Source: Roseburia intestinalis L1-82 (lineage in GTDB: Bacteria > Bacillota > Clostridia > Lachnospirales > Lachnospiraceae). Taken from it: DNA of 64,000 bases. The DNA lies in assembly GCF_900537995.1 (NCBI RefSeq), contig NZ_LR027880.1, positions 136,001 through 200,000 of the forward strand, read 5' to 3'. Numbering within the stretch: the stretch's first letter is position 1; every line of letters starts with the position of its first letter. The translations under genes were made by a program, and so were the position numbers. The notes below the pieces were generated by a model that worked only from the letters and a program-made list of their open reading frames with translations, had not been told where the DNA came from and did not search any database. Positions 25,771 through 34,916 of this stretch are shown here, in pieces.

Positions 25771-26769
25771 CTACTTCTCCGGATGGATATCGATCATACG
25801 CTCAATCAGTTCTACGGATTCTTCGATACCGTAGCATGCACTGTTGATACAAAGATCATAGTTTACGGCATCTCCCCATTTACGTCCGGTATAAAAATGA
25901 TAGTACTGCTCATGTCCTTTATCAATCTTTTTCAAACGGCGGACGGCTTCCTTGAGTGGAAGATTGTTTACCTCCATCATACGGCGCACACGCTGTTCAA
26001 ACGGAGCGGTGATGAAGATACTGATGTGCGGGATACGGTTGTTTGTCAGAATCACATCCGCACAGCGGCCCATTACGATAAAGTCTTCTTTTTTTGCCAT
26101 TTCCACGATCAGATCGCTCTGGTTGAAAAATACGGCATCTTTCTTCGGCAGGCCGTGATAACGGCTGAAATCTTTTAAGAAACGTTTTGCACTGGTATCA
26201 TGTTTTGCAACCTGGTTAAGCTTTGATGTAAAGCTGTCACGGTCTGTGACGGAATCTTTTTCTGCCTCTAAACGCTCTAATACACGGTTGAAAATTTCAA
26301 CATCGTAGTAGTTGATCTTTAATGCATCCGCAAGCGCGAAACCAATATCCGTACCGGCGCTTCCGTGTGTTCTTCCGATGCAGATGATCAGATGATCGTC
26401 TTTGGAAAACTTCTGGTGCAGGTTGGATGTATTTAAGGAAGCAAGGTTCTGGTCAAGGATATCAACCGAACCAAAACTTTCCGGCAGTTCTGCGATCTGA
26501 TGTAAAATCTCATTGTACTCGTGCATCATACGGCTGCGATCCTCTTTGTTACGGATCGTACGCGCCATATTACCGATTAAAGCGATCTCACTGCGGAGCA
26601 GGTGTCCCTGTGGATGTGTGGAGATCAGGGTTGTCAGGTTACGAATACTTGTTTCTTTGTCGCCGGTAAAAGTGCGTCCAAGGGAAGAACCTACCAGACG
26701 GTAAACTTCACTGTCGAGATCATAAATGCGGGTAGCAAGTGCCCGTGATGTTTCGATATTATTTTCCAT
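25771..26769 (-). CDS. Cytidylate kinase-like protein with N-terminal helical domain
   Basis: The C-terminal ~200 residues resemble the cytidylate-kinase-like family (PF13189): a P-loop-like start IICIGRTHGSAGTDIGFALADAL near residue 130, then EDFIVMGRCADVIL and RVRRMMEVNNLPLKEAVRRL. The first ~120 residues are a helical domain found on some Firmicute members. The true substrate is unknown for this family. It lies 15 bases downstream of the antiporter gene in the same operon, so a link to ion homeostasis is possible. Confidence 0.8.
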   Translation of the reverse strand: MENNIETSRALATRIYDLDSEVYRLVGSSLGRTFTGDKETSIRNLTTLISTHPQGHLLRSEIALIGNMARTIRNKEDRSRMMHEYNEILHQIAELPESFGSVDILDQNLASLNTSNLHQKFSKDDHLIICIGRTHGSAGTDIGFALADALKINYYDVEIFNRVLERLEAEKDSVTDRDSFTSKLNQVAKHDTSAKRFLKDFSRYHGLPKKDAVFFNQSDLIVEMAKKEDFIVMGRCADVILTNNRIPHISIFITAPFEQRVRRMMEVNNLPLKEAVRRLKKIDKGHEQYYHFYTGRKWGDAVNYDLCINSACYGIEESVELIERMIDIHPEK

Positions 26770-26784
26770 TGTGAAATCCCCCCT

Positions 26785-28227
26785 TTATAAAAAGAATACC
26801 AGAGTGTCAATGATAAACACCGGAACTAAAGATACGATTGACCATAATAAGTATCCGAAGAAGGATGGCATGCGCACACCGTTTTCATCAGAGATGGATT
26901 TTACCATAAAGTTTGGTGCATTTCCGATATAAGTATTTGCACCCATGAATACGGCACCACAGGAAATCGCGGTAAGCATTTTGACCGGAATTGTTCCGAC
27001 CGTGGTTGCAATACCCTGTGTGAAACCAAGCGTACCTGCAGTTGTCAGGAATACCAGGTAGGTCGGTGTGTTATCAAGGAAACTGGAAAGTGCACCGGTT
27101 GCCCAGAACATCTCAAGCGGTTTGGAAAGACCAAGCTCCGGTCCCATGGATTTCAGAAGCATCAGTGCCGGCTGCATGGTAATAAAGATACCGATGAAAA
27201 GAACGGCAACTTCTTTGATCGCACCCCAGGTAAAGTGGTTACTGGTACGGATCTGAGAGTCTGTTGTTTTAAAAGATAATAAAGCGGCAAGCAGGATGAT
27301 GGCAACCTCAATAATAGAAGGAAAACCAAGTGTCACCTCACGGAATACACGGATACCGCGAACGTTTCCGGCTGCATCCTGAAATGCTGCAAGGTTCGGA
27401 AGAGTTCCACTTAAAATAACAGCAGCAACGATCATAATAAGGAAAATAATGTTGTGCAGACCATCGATCTTTAATGTGGTACCGGCTTTGCTGATATCCG
27501 GTTTTCTGCCGTTTGCAATATCTTTGCGGTAATTGTGACGGTCTAAGAGATAGAATACAGTCAGTAAAATTACCATATTAAAGATTAAGATCGGGAACAG
27601 ATGCAGGCTCCAGAAGAACGGAACACCACGCATAAATCCCATTAAAAGTGGCGGATCACCGATCGGGGTTAAGCATCCTCCCATATTCGAGATCAGGAAG
27701 ATAAAAAATACCATAATGTGACTCTTGTGCTGACGCCAGGAGTTCATCTTGATCATTGGACGTACCATTAACATACTGGCACCGGTTGTACCGATACAGC
27801 TGGAAAGTAAGGTACCGATCGCAAGGAAGATTACGTTGACGCGCGGGGAACCTGCGAGATCGCCTTCTAAAGTGATGTTACCGGCAACACAGAACAGACC
27901 AAATAACAGGACGATAAAAGTCAGGTAATCGTTTAAAATACACTCAAGTACTGTTTCGACCGCATCTCCGGCACTATAGGTCACTGCAAACGGAATGATA
28001 AATAACAGGGACCATACGGCTACGGCAAGCGGCTGGTTTTTCTCCCACCATTCCGGTTTTACAAGCGGAAGTACTGCGATACAGAGTAACAGACCGGCAA
28101 ATGGGATACAAAGCCATATCGGAACTGTTGCAGTACTGCTTTCGCCGGATTCTGCTGCGAGAATCGTTAGCGGTGTGAAAAGCAGCATAGTTGCAATGCT
28201 TCCACAAAGAGCAAATAACTTTTTCAT
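26785..28227 (-). CDS. Na+/H+ antiporter, NhaD-like (480 aa)
   Basis: About twelve helices and a hydrophobic leader. Signature stretches are SSCIGTTGASMLMVRPMIK, SNMGGCLTPIGDPPLLMGF and SSFLDNTPTYLVFL, which match the NhaD/ion transporter superfamily. The family exchanges sodium for protons at alkaline pH or high salt; anion transport is an alternative in this superfamily. The start MKKLFALC follows GGAGG on the minus strand, not the MEADF start 15 bases earlier. Operon with the kinase-like gene. Confidence 0.86.
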   Translation of the reverse strand: MKKLFALCGSIATMLLFTPLTILAAESGESSTATVPIWLCIPFAGLLLCIAVLPLVKPEWWEKNQPLAVAVWSLLFIIPFAVTYSAGDAVETVLECILNDYLTFIVLLFGLFCVAGNITLEGDLAGSPRVNVIFLAIGTLLSSCIGTTGASMLMVRPMIKMNSWRQHKSHIMVFFIFLISNMGGCLTPIGDPPLLMGFMRGVPFFWSLHLFPILIFNMVILLTVFYLLDRHNYRKDIANGRKPDISKAGTTLKIDGLHNIIFLIMIVAAVILSGTLPNLAAFQDAAGNVRGIRVFREVTLGFPSIIEVAIILLAALLSFKTTDSQIRTSNHFTWGAIKEVAVLFIGIFITMQPALMLLKSMGPELGLSKPLEMFWATGALSSFLDNTPTYLVFLTTAGTLGFTQGIATTVGTIPVKMLTAISCGAVFMGANTYIGNAPNFMVKSISDENGVRMPSFFGYLLWSIVSLVPVFIIDTLVFFL

Positions 28228-28482
28228 AAAATCAGCCTCCAAATTCTATGATATATAAATCCATATCATTATTTGTTGATTGCAAAAAAATGTCAATAAA
28301 TAGTCTTTTTGCAAGGTTAAATCTTAACACAATCTGAATTTTTTTTCTACCAGAAAATAAAAAAAGCATAAAAATAATAAAAAAAATACAAAATGCATTC
28401 TTACCTTTAAAAAAGCATATACATATGGTATAGTGGATTCTGACAAGTTTATATCATCTACGATAAAGATGTTCCTTGTCTA

Positions 28483-28556
28483 CGGGGTATGGCGTAGTTT
28501 GGTAGCGCGCACGGCTGGGGGCCGTGAGGTCGCAGGTTCAAATCCTGTTACCCCGA
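28483..28556 (+). tRNA. tRNA-Pro (anticodon GGG)
   Basis: The acceptor stem CGGGGTA/TACCCCG, a D arm with GGTAGC, the anticodon arm CACGG-CCGTG with loop CTGGGGG (anticodon GGG), and a T arm GCAGG-TTCAAAT-CCTGT are all present. CCA is not encoded. An integrase gene pointing toward its 3' end suggests the tRNA is an integration site. Confidence 0.93.
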
Positions 28557-28569
28557 TTGGTGCAAAGTA

Positions 28570-28622
28570 GCCGGAAAGTCGAGATTTTATTGTAAAATCA
28601 AGGCTTTTCGGCTATTGTTTTG
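28570..28622 (+). terminator. Terminator of tRNA-Pro
   Basis: AGCCG...CGGCT outer and GATTTT/AAAATC inner arms, followed by ATTGTTTT. Confidence 0.6.
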
Positions 28623-28701
28623 CTCTAAAATATCTGGTCTGTTTACTTAAAATTTGTCATATTTATATCTTTTTTTGTCATGGAATTTGTCATGACAAAT
28701 T

Positions 28702-29695
28702 CTAAAATAATATCTTTGACAATGCATCGGATGCTTTGTCCTGAGAGGTTTTTAATTTATCTTTCATAGTATGGCGGTATACATTTTTCATAACATAATC
28801 TGTTTCCCATCCGCCCATCTCAAGAATATCTGCTTCTGGAATATTTAAAGATGACATGTAGGACGCAAAATAGTGACGGAGTTTGTGGAGTGAGAAATGG
28901 GGCATATTTAATTCGTCCTGTAACCTGTTCATGTGCTTGGTAATTGAATTTGGAAGCCCTTTATAAATATATCCATGTTCACGGATTAAATCGGCTAATT
29001 GGGGGGGATATGACAATCTCGCGGGTACTTGCAGTTGTCTTTGTCTGCTTTTCCACCCATTGATTATTTTTATCCAGCACTTTGGCAGAATCAATCGCGA
29101 GCGTGTTTCCGTTTAGATCATCTATGGTCAGAGAGCATATTTCTGAACGACGTAAACCATAACAGGCGAGTTTGATAGGAATCTCAAACATGCTGCCCTG
29201 CGCAGCCTGTAATAATCGTTTTATATCCTCATCAGTGGGGATATACGGCTCATTTTTGATTTTTTGGGGCAGGGTTGTGGAAATATTCATTTCCGGTCGA
29301 AACATTCCCAAAACGGATGATATAAAGCCATGGTAATTACGAATTGTCTTAGGCGCAAGCGTTTTTGCCAGGATATTGATTTCTTTTTGAATATCGATTT
29401 GCGTAATATCGTATATAGGTTTATTTGTAAAATCGTCTGTGAGTCTGCTGGGTATTTCAAGGTATTCTTTTACGGTCTTAGGACTGAGCACATGTTCTTT
29501 GGTTTCTGTGTATTGCTGGGCAGCTTCTGTGAATGTTAGATGGTATTTTTTACTTTTTATTTTATCCGGTTCTGCAGCCATAGCCTGCATAGCTTCTTTC
29601 TGTGTTGGTTTCTCATTAAACACAACTGTGTACATTTGCCCTTTGTACATTTTTCTGATCCGGTAAGAGCCGCTTGGGAGTTTTTCGATTTTCAT
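28702..29695 (-). pseudogene. Tyrosine-recombinase integrase, frameshifted at a C7 run
   Basis: The N-terminal part (29695 to about 28995) has an Arm-binding and core-binding region and the first catalytic Arg (YGLRRSEICSL). The C-terminal part, in another frame, has HKLRHYFAS and the catalytic Tyr region NVYRHTMKD. The frames meet at a homopolymer (seven G on the + strand at 29001-29007); one base fewer would give continuous EIVISPPQLADLI. This is either a true inactivating slip or a sequencing artefact. The gene lies next to tRNA-Pro, the usual layout of an integrated island. Confidence 0.8.
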
Positions 29696-29700
29696 ATGTA

Positions 29701-29823
29701 TCATTCCTTTCTATTTTGGGGTATAAAAATAACAGCCAGCAGAGAACTGGTGTTCCGCTTGCGTTTGGCTGCTCCGAATGATACAATGTGCTTGTTCAGG
29801 GCGTGTATCTTCAGAGCACGCAT
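29701..29823 (-). CDS. Possible 40-residue basic protein coupled to the integrase
   Basis: An ATG after AGGAGCGG opens a short frame (MRALKIHALNKH... with a KRKRN basic cluster) ending in TGA that overlaps the first possible integrase ATG (ATGA). Size, basic charge and coupling would suit a small island protein such as an excisionase, but no family is recognised and the short spacer makes it uncertain. Confidence 0.3.
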   Translation of the reverse strand: MRALKIHALNKHIVSFGAAKRKRNTSSLLAVIFIPQNRKE

Positions 29824-29870
29824 CCGCTCCTGTTGTTGGCTGGTGTCCGGTTCGCAGGGGCGGTTTTTAT

Positions 29871-30416
29871 TTATTTCAGCAATTCTGCAATATTTATCAT
29901 CAGGTTATCGTAAATGCACACCTGTATATCATCATCAAAACTATATTGATCGCACAGCTCTTCTTTTTCCAAATCATAGACGTTTACTGTTTTGGTAAGT
30001 GGATTTACAATCCAGTATTCACGGACTCCTGCAGAACGGTATTTGAATAACTTCACGCCATAATCAGTTCGTTTCGTACTTAGAGATGCAATCTCGATGA
30101 CCCAGTCCGGTGCACCGCTGCATCCGCGGTCATCCAGCTTTGATTTGTCACTAATAATGCTGATATCCGGTTCGACGTATGTTTTATCGTCTTTATTCAA
30201 AAAAACGGCAAATGGGGCAGGATAGACTTCACAGGAACCGTTATTTTTGCGAATATATGTCTCAATGCTCCATGCAAGAGCCTGCTGGATTTTCTGATGC
30301 AATCTGTTTGGTGGTGCCATGTCATAAATGACACCGTCGATCAGCTCTGCACGCTGTCCTTCTGGAAGTGAATAGATGTAATCGGTCGTGTAAGTGTTTT
30401 CTTTTGGTAATGGCAT
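29871..30416 (-). CDS. Uma2-family (PD-(D/E)XK-like) endonuclease domain protein
   Basis: 181 residues with the pattern of the Uma2/DUF820 family: ELIDGVIYDM near residue 23, an HQKIQQALAW helix, EPDISIISD (catalytic-type Asp), VIEIASLSTKRTD and the terminal REYWIVNP. These have a restriction-endonuclease-like fold; the biological target is unknown. Start after AGGAGG on the minus strand. Lies between the integrase and rhuM, part of the island. Confidence 0.85.
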   Translation of the reverse strand: MPLPKENTYTTDYIYSLPEGQRAELIDGVIYDMAPPNRLHQKIQQALAWSIETYIRKNNGSCEVYPAPFAVFLNKDDKTYVEPDISIISDKSKLDDRGCSGAPDWVIEIASLSTKRTDYGVKLFKYRSAGVREYWIVNPLTKTVNVYDLEKEELCDQYSFDDDIQVCIYDNLMINIAELLK

Positions 30417-30443
30417 AGTGTGTACCTCCTGTTTCAATAACAT

Positions 30444-30496
30444 AAACTCTTCAAAAATAATTCTAGCACATATCGGTGTGATCCGCTTATTTTTTT
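30444..30496. repeat. 53-bp direct repeat, copy 1
   Basis: Starts AAACTCTTCAAAAATAATTC and ends CCGCTTATTTTTTT. It differs from copy 2 (31528-31580) at one base only. It covers the stop codon of the RhuM gene and the upstream region of the Uma2 gene. Confidence 0.9.
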
Positions 30497-31482
30497 GGAA
30501 GAATAGGTAATGCATCCAATTCCATTGAATCTTCAGATTCTAGACAATGACGGTTATGATCAAAAAGGGCATACTGTTCATTGACAAATTTATCGGCAGC
30601 TTCTCTGGAAATATGTCCGGCATTATCTAAAACACTTCTGCCAGTAAACTGTAAGAATGCATCTAAGCGGTTTTCCCAATCGTTCATATACATTGGAATA
30701 TGACGTTTAGCCTGATCTTCTGCATAATCAAGATACATGGTGACAATTCTGTTTAAATTTTCAAGTTCTTCCTGAGTTAAATAGTTTTTGGCAATGGTTA
30801 TATCTGATTTCCTTACTTTCGCACCTTTGAATGAAGTAAGACCCATATTTTTTTTGGAAGCATCAGCACGTTCAACAATTAGTTCTGGTGCAGTATGCCC
30901 ATGAACGGAATAATGAAGTTTATTCTGAACGGTTTTGAAAAAAAGATCTGCCTGTTCACAATGTGGATCATAATCAACAGATGTAGCAAATATGTCACGA
31001 ACCTTTAAATAAACACGTTTTTCAGAAGAACGAATATCTCTGATACGTTCAAGAAGTTCATCGAAGTAGTCGGAACCAAATTTTTTTGGATTTTTTAAAC
31101 GTTCATCATTAAGAACAAATCCTTTTTTCATATATTCGGAGAGAACGGATGAGGACCAGTTTCGAAAATGTATTCCGATATTATTTCGTACACGATATCC
31201 GATTGCAAGAATCATATCAAGATTATATATTTTTACTTTTCTCTGAACAGTTCTGCTCCCTTCAGATTGAACTTGTAAGTAATCCTTACAAGTTGCTTCT
31301 TCATATAATTCTCCATCAGCGTATATATTTTTTATATGTAATGTCACATTTTGAGGAGAAGTCTGATAAAGTTGGGAAATACTTTTTTGTGTCATCCATA
31401 TAGTGGAATCGTTGAAATAAGCATCAACTTTTGTATCCCCCTTTTCATTTTGATAAATTAGAATATTTCCTTGAAAATTCAA
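30487..31482 (-). CDS. RhuM-family protein
   Basis: 331 residues matching the virulence-RhuM family: the opening NILIYQNEKGDTKVDAYF, the TIWMTQKSISQLYQTS block with NVTLHIKNIYADGEL, then YNLDMILAIGYRVRN and GIHFRNWSSSVLSEYMKKGF. Named after a Salmonella pathogenicity-island gene, these proteins are common cargo of islands and prophages; molecular function is not established. TTG start at 31482 after AAGGAG; an upstream TTG at 31500 precedes the ribosome binding site. The gene is bracketed by 53-bp direct repeats. Confidence 0.87.
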   Translation of the reverse strand: MNFQGNILIYQNEKGDTKVDAYFNDSTIWMTQKSISQLYQTSPQNVTLHIKNIYADGELYEEATCKDYLQVQSEGSRTVQRKVKIYNLDMILAIGYRVRNNIGIHFRNWSSSVLSEYMKKGFVLNDERLKNPKKFGSDYFDELLERIRDIRSSEKRVYLKVRDIFATSVDYDPHCEQADLFFKTVQNKLHYSVHGHTAPELIVERADASKKNMGLTSFKGAKVRKSDITIAKNYLTQEELENLNRIVTMYLDYAEDQAKRHIPMYMNDWENRLDAFLQFTGRSVLDNAGHISREAADKFVNEQYALFDHNRHCLESEDSMELDALPILPKK

Positions 31483-31527
31483 ATCAGTATCTCCTTTCAA
31501 ATAGTTAAATGTTCAATTTTTTTCGTA

Positions 31528-31580
31528 AAACTCTTCAAAAATAATTCTAGCACATATCGGTGTGCTCCGCTTATTTTTTT
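31528..31580. repeat. 53-bp direct repeat, copy 2
   Basis: See copy 1; spacing between copies is 1084 bp, just enough for the RhuM gene. Confidence 0.9.
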
Positions 31581-31790
31581 CTAGCATTTATGGAATTGAT
31601 CTGAATATTAATCATTTTGTGGGTTAATATTTGGCTCTTGATTTTTATCTGAAATATTGCAAAATATCCGTGAAAAGGGTAATATTTTAAATAGAGCGAA
31701 AGACACATATCAGGCACTGCGATTTTGTCAGTCAGCCGGAATATGTGAAAACTGGGCAAAGTAAATATGGGTATGCAGGAGGAAACGCGG

Positions 31791-32864
31791 ATGAAGAGAA
31801 TCGGTATGTTAACAAGCGGCGGTGATTGCCAGGCATTAAACGCAGCAATGCGCGGCGTAGTAAAAGGCTTAAGTGAAAATGTGGATGAGCTGGAGATTTA
31901 CGGCTTTTTAAATGGTTATAAAGGGCTGATTTATGGAGATTACAGATTACTGACATCTGCAGATTTTTCCGGAATACTTACCAAAGGCGGAACGATCCTT
32001 GGATCTTCCAGACAGCCGTTTAAGCAGATGCGTGTGCCGGATGCGAACGGATTAGACAAAGTGGAGGCGATGAAATCTACCTATTATAAGTTAAGACTGG
32101 ACTGTCTGGTCATCTTAGGCGGAAATGGAACGGAGAAGACGGCAAATCTGCTTCGCGAGGAAGGATTAAATGTAATTCATCTTCCGAAAACGATCGATAA
32201 CGATATCTATGGAACGGATGTTACATTCGGATTTCAGAGTGCGATCAATATTGCAACGGATGCGATCGACTGCATCCATACAACGGCAGCTTCCCATAAC
32301 CGCGTATTTATCGTGGAAGTTATGGGACATAAAGTTGGCTGGCTGACACTTTATGCAGGAGTTGCAGGTGGTGCAGATATCATTTTACTGCCGGAGATTC
32401 CTTATGACATTGAAAAAGTGATCGCAGCTATTAATAAGCGTACCAAAGCCGGAAAAGGATTTACAATTCTTGCGGTTGCGGAGGGAGCTATCTCAAAAGA
32501 GGATGCGGCATTATCCAAAAAGGAGTACAAAGAAAAGGTTGCAAAACGCAAATATCCGTCTGTTTCCTATGAGATCGCGGATCGTATTTTTGAGGAGACC
32601 GGAGTGGAAGTCCGTGTGACGGTTCCGGGACATACACAGAGAGGCGGAAGTCCGTGTCCATACGACCGTGTACTCTGTACCAGACTTGGTTCTGCCGCAG
32701 CACAGGCTGTCATGGACGAGGATTATGGCAACATGATCGCCATGATCAATGGAAAGACAAAACGCGTTCCATTAGGTGAAGTGGCAGGCAGATTAAAAAC
32801 AGTAGACCCGGATTGCCAGATGATCAAAGAGGCAAAACGGATTGGAATCAGTTTCGGGGATTAA
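31791..32864 (+). CDS. pfkA: 6-phosphofructokinase
   Basis: Phosphorylates fructose 6-phosphate in glycolysis. The N-terminal LTSGGDCQALNAAMRG, the PKTIDNDIYGTD substrate loop and the PGHTQRGGSP motif are clear. The position that is usually GGDGS (ATP type) or GGDD (pyrophosphate type) reads GGNGT, so the Mg-binding Asp is replaced by Asn; phosphodonor choice should be tested. Start at ATG 31791 after AGGAGGA. The stop is one base before the dnaX start, so pfkA and dnaX are co-transcribed. Confidence 0.92.
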   Translation: MKRIGMLTSGGDCQALNAAMRGVVKGLSENVDELEIYGFLNGYKGLIYGDYRLLTSADFSGILTKGGTILGSSRQPFKQMRVPDANGLDKVEAMKSTYYKLRLDCLVILGGNGTEKTANLLREEGLNVIHLPKTIDNDIYGTDVTFGFQSAINIATDAIDCIHTTAASHNRVFIVEVMGHKVGWLTLYAGVAGGADIILLPEIPYDIEKVIAAINKRTKAGKGFTILAVAEGAISKEDAALSKKEYKEKVAKRKYPSVSYEIADRIFEETGVEVRVTVPGHTQRGGSPCPYDRVLCTRLGSAAAQAVMDEDYGNMIAMINGKTKRVPLGEVAGRLKTVDPDCQMIKEAKRIGISFGD

Positions 32865-32865
32865 G

Positions 32866-34446
32866 ATGTCATACACAGCATTATATCGTAAGTTCCGTCC
32901 ACAGGAGTTTGAGGACGTCAAAGGACAGGAACACATTGTTACAACATTAAAAAACCAGATCAAAGCAGACAGGATCGGGCATGCGTATCTGTTTTGTGGA
33001 ACCAGGGGAACCGGTAAGACGACCATCGCAAAGATATTTGCAAAGGCGGTCAACTGTGAGCATCCTGTAGACGGCAGCCCGTGTGGAGAGTGCCCGGCCT
33101 GCAGGGCGATTGCAGCGGGCAACTCCATGAATGTGATCGAGATCGATGCCGCATCGAATAACGGTGTGGATAACATCCGCCAGATCCGTGAGGAGGTGGA
33201 ATACCGTCCGACGGAAGGCAAATACAAAGTCTACATTATCGATGAGGTTCATATGCTTTCCATAGGTGCATTTAATGCACTGCTAAAGACACTCGAGGAG
33301 CCGCCATCATATGTTATTTTTATTCTGGCAACAACGGAGGCACACAAGATACCGATCACAATCTTATCCCGCTGTCAGAGATACGATTTCAGGCGTATTT
33401 CCATTGAGACGATCTCAGCGAGACTGATGGAACTGATGGAAAAGGAGCAGGTCACAGTGGAGGAACGTGCGATCCGCTATATCGCAAAGGCGGCGGACGG
33501 TTCCATGCGGGATGCACTCAGTCTGTTAGACCAGTGTATTGCGTTTTATCTTGGGCAGGATCTTACTTACGACAAAGTACTTGAAACACTCGGTGCGGTT
33601 GATACTGAGATTTTCAGCAGACTACTCCGTCAGATTTTAGAGAAAAATGTGACCGGTGCAATCGGTGTGATCGATGAGATGGTCATTGAGGGCAGGGAAT
33701 TAGGACAGTTTGTCAATGATTTTACCTGGTATCTGAGGAATCTCATGCTTGTACAGAGCTCGGATGACATGGAGGATGTGCTTGACATTTCAACGGAGAA
33801 TCTTGCCCTGTTAAAAGAAGAGGCGCAGATGGTAGACACAGACATTCTTATGCGCTATATCCGTATTTTTTCAGAACTGAGTAATCAGATCCGTTATGCC
33901 GTACAGAAGCGTATACTGATCGAGATTGCGGTGATCAAATTATGTAAACCGGAGATGGAAAAAGATTATGGTTCGCTGATCGACCGCGTGGACAGTCTCG
34001 AAAAAAAGCTGGAGAAGGGTATTGTGGTAACGCAGGCATCCGGTGACATGGCTGCGGGGACAACAGGTTCTTCTGCCGCATCGGCGGTGTTAAAAAAAAA
34101 GGAACTTCCCAAGGCAATCCCTGAAGATATCAAACAGATCATGAGCAGCTGGAGCGGCATTTTATCACAGCTGACAGGGATCACAAGAACCTATCTCAAA
34201 AAAGCAGTTCCGACATTAGGAGAGGGCGGTACGCTGATCCTGGCATTTGAGGATGCCAATGCGTACACTTATATAGAAGAGAACCGTTCCAACTGCCAGG
34301 ATGAATTTCGGGCAGCAGTTGCAGAAAGACTTGGCAAAGAGGTAGAGATTCTGGTAAAATTAAATGACACTGGCACGCCAAGCGGGGAGATCTATCCCGA
34401 TTTACGCCAGTTGATTAATTTTGAAATAGAAGAAGACGATTTTTAG
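32866..34446 (+). CDS. dnaX: DNA polymerase III subunit gamma/tau
   Basis: The clamp-loader ATPase that places the sliding clamp. Walker A GTRGTGKTT near residue 46, a zinc module (CEHPVDGSPCGECPAC), DEVH near 125, and the SRC motif (LSRCQRYDF) are present. The 526-residue length corresponds to tau with a short C-terminal domain. An A9 run at 34092-34100, in the linker after the ATPase domains, would give early stops in the other frames and could yield a gamma-like product. Only one base separates it from pfkA; ebfC follows after ten. Confidence 0.97.
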   Translation: MSYTALYRKFRPQEFEDVKGQEHIVTTLKNQIKADRIGHAYLFCGTRGTGKTTIAKIFAKAVNCEHPVDGSPCGECPACRAIAAGNSMNVIEIDAASNNGVDNIRQIREEVEYRPTEGKYKVYIIDEVHMLSIGAFNALLKTLEEPPSYVIFILATTEAHKIPITILSRCQRYDFRRISIETISARLMELMEKEQVTVEERAIRYIAKAADGSMRDALSLLDQCIAFYLGQDLTYDKVLETLGAVDTEIFSRLLRQILEKNVTGAIGVIDEMVIEGRELGQFVNDFTWYLRNLMLVQSSDDMEDVLDISTENLALLKEEAQMVDTDILMRYIRIFSELSNQIRYAVQKRILIEIAVIKLCKPEMEKDYGSLIDRVDSLEKKLEKGIVVTQASGDMAAGTTGSSAASAVLKKKELPKAIPEDIKQIMSSWSGILSQLTGITRTYLKKAVPTLGEGGTLILAFEDANAYTYIEENRSNCQDEFRAAVAERLGKEVEILVKLNDTGTPSGEIYPDLRQLINFEIEEDDF

Positions 34447-34456
34447 GAGGATTCAC

Positions 34457-34807
34457 ATGGCAAAAAGAGGCGGTTTCCCGGGCGGTATGCCGGGCAACAT
34501 GAACAACCTTATGAAACAGGCGCAGAAAATGCAGCGTCAGATGGAAGAGGCACAGAAAGAATTAGAAGAAAAAGAGATTACTGCAGCAGCAGGTGGTGGA
34601 GCTGTTGAAGTTACTGTTTCCGGTAAGAGAGAGATTACAAAAGTAAAATTATCCGAGGAAGTAGTTGACCCGGATGACATCGAGATGTTAGAGGATCTGA
34701 TCATGGCAGCAACCAATGAGGCACTTCGTCAGTTAGAAGAATTCTCTTCGGATTCCATGTCAAAAATTACCGGCGGCATGGGTGGTCTTGGCGGACTTCC
34801 GTTCTAG
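34457..34807 (+). CDS. ebfC: YbaB/EbfC nucleoid-associated protein
   Basis: 116 residues with the Gly/Met-rich start (GGFPGGMPGNMNNLMKQAQKM), the long helix, and GGGAVEVTVSGKREI. A small dimeric DNA-binding protein commonly encoded between dnaX and recR. Here recR is 23 kb away. Confidence 0.96.
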   Translation: MAKRGGFPGGMPGNMNNLMKQAQKMQRQMEEAQKELEEKEITAAAGGGAVEVTVSGKREITKVKLSEEVVDPDDIEMLEDLIMAATNEALRQLEEFSSDSMSKITGGMGGLGGLPF

Positions 34808-34810
34808 GAA

Positions 34811-34873
34811 AAAAGGCATAATGATTCAGGGAAGACAAGGAATGTTTTTCGCCTGAATCATTATGCCTTTTTT
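34811..34873 (+). terminator. Terminator of the pfkA-dnaX-ebfC operon
   Basis: Arms of about 18 bp, AAGGCATAATGATTCAGG / CCTGAATCATTATGCCTT, followed by T-run. Confidence 0.9.
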
Positions 34874-34901
34874 GATTCATTGGAAATTACGTTCCATGAA
34901 C
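34874..34901. repeat. Palindrome with GGAAATTACGTTCC core, copy 2
   Basis: Imperfect arms TTCATTGGAA / TTCCATGAA around AATTACG, starting in the T-run of the preceding terminator as in copy 1 (14140). Confidence 0.5.
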
Positions 34902-34916
34902 CCAAAAGACCTCAGT

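Noticed and set aside
31581..31790. attR of the tRNA-Pro island
   Set aside because: I looked for a second copy of the tRNA 3' end and found none up to pfkA, so the far boundary of the island is not defined.
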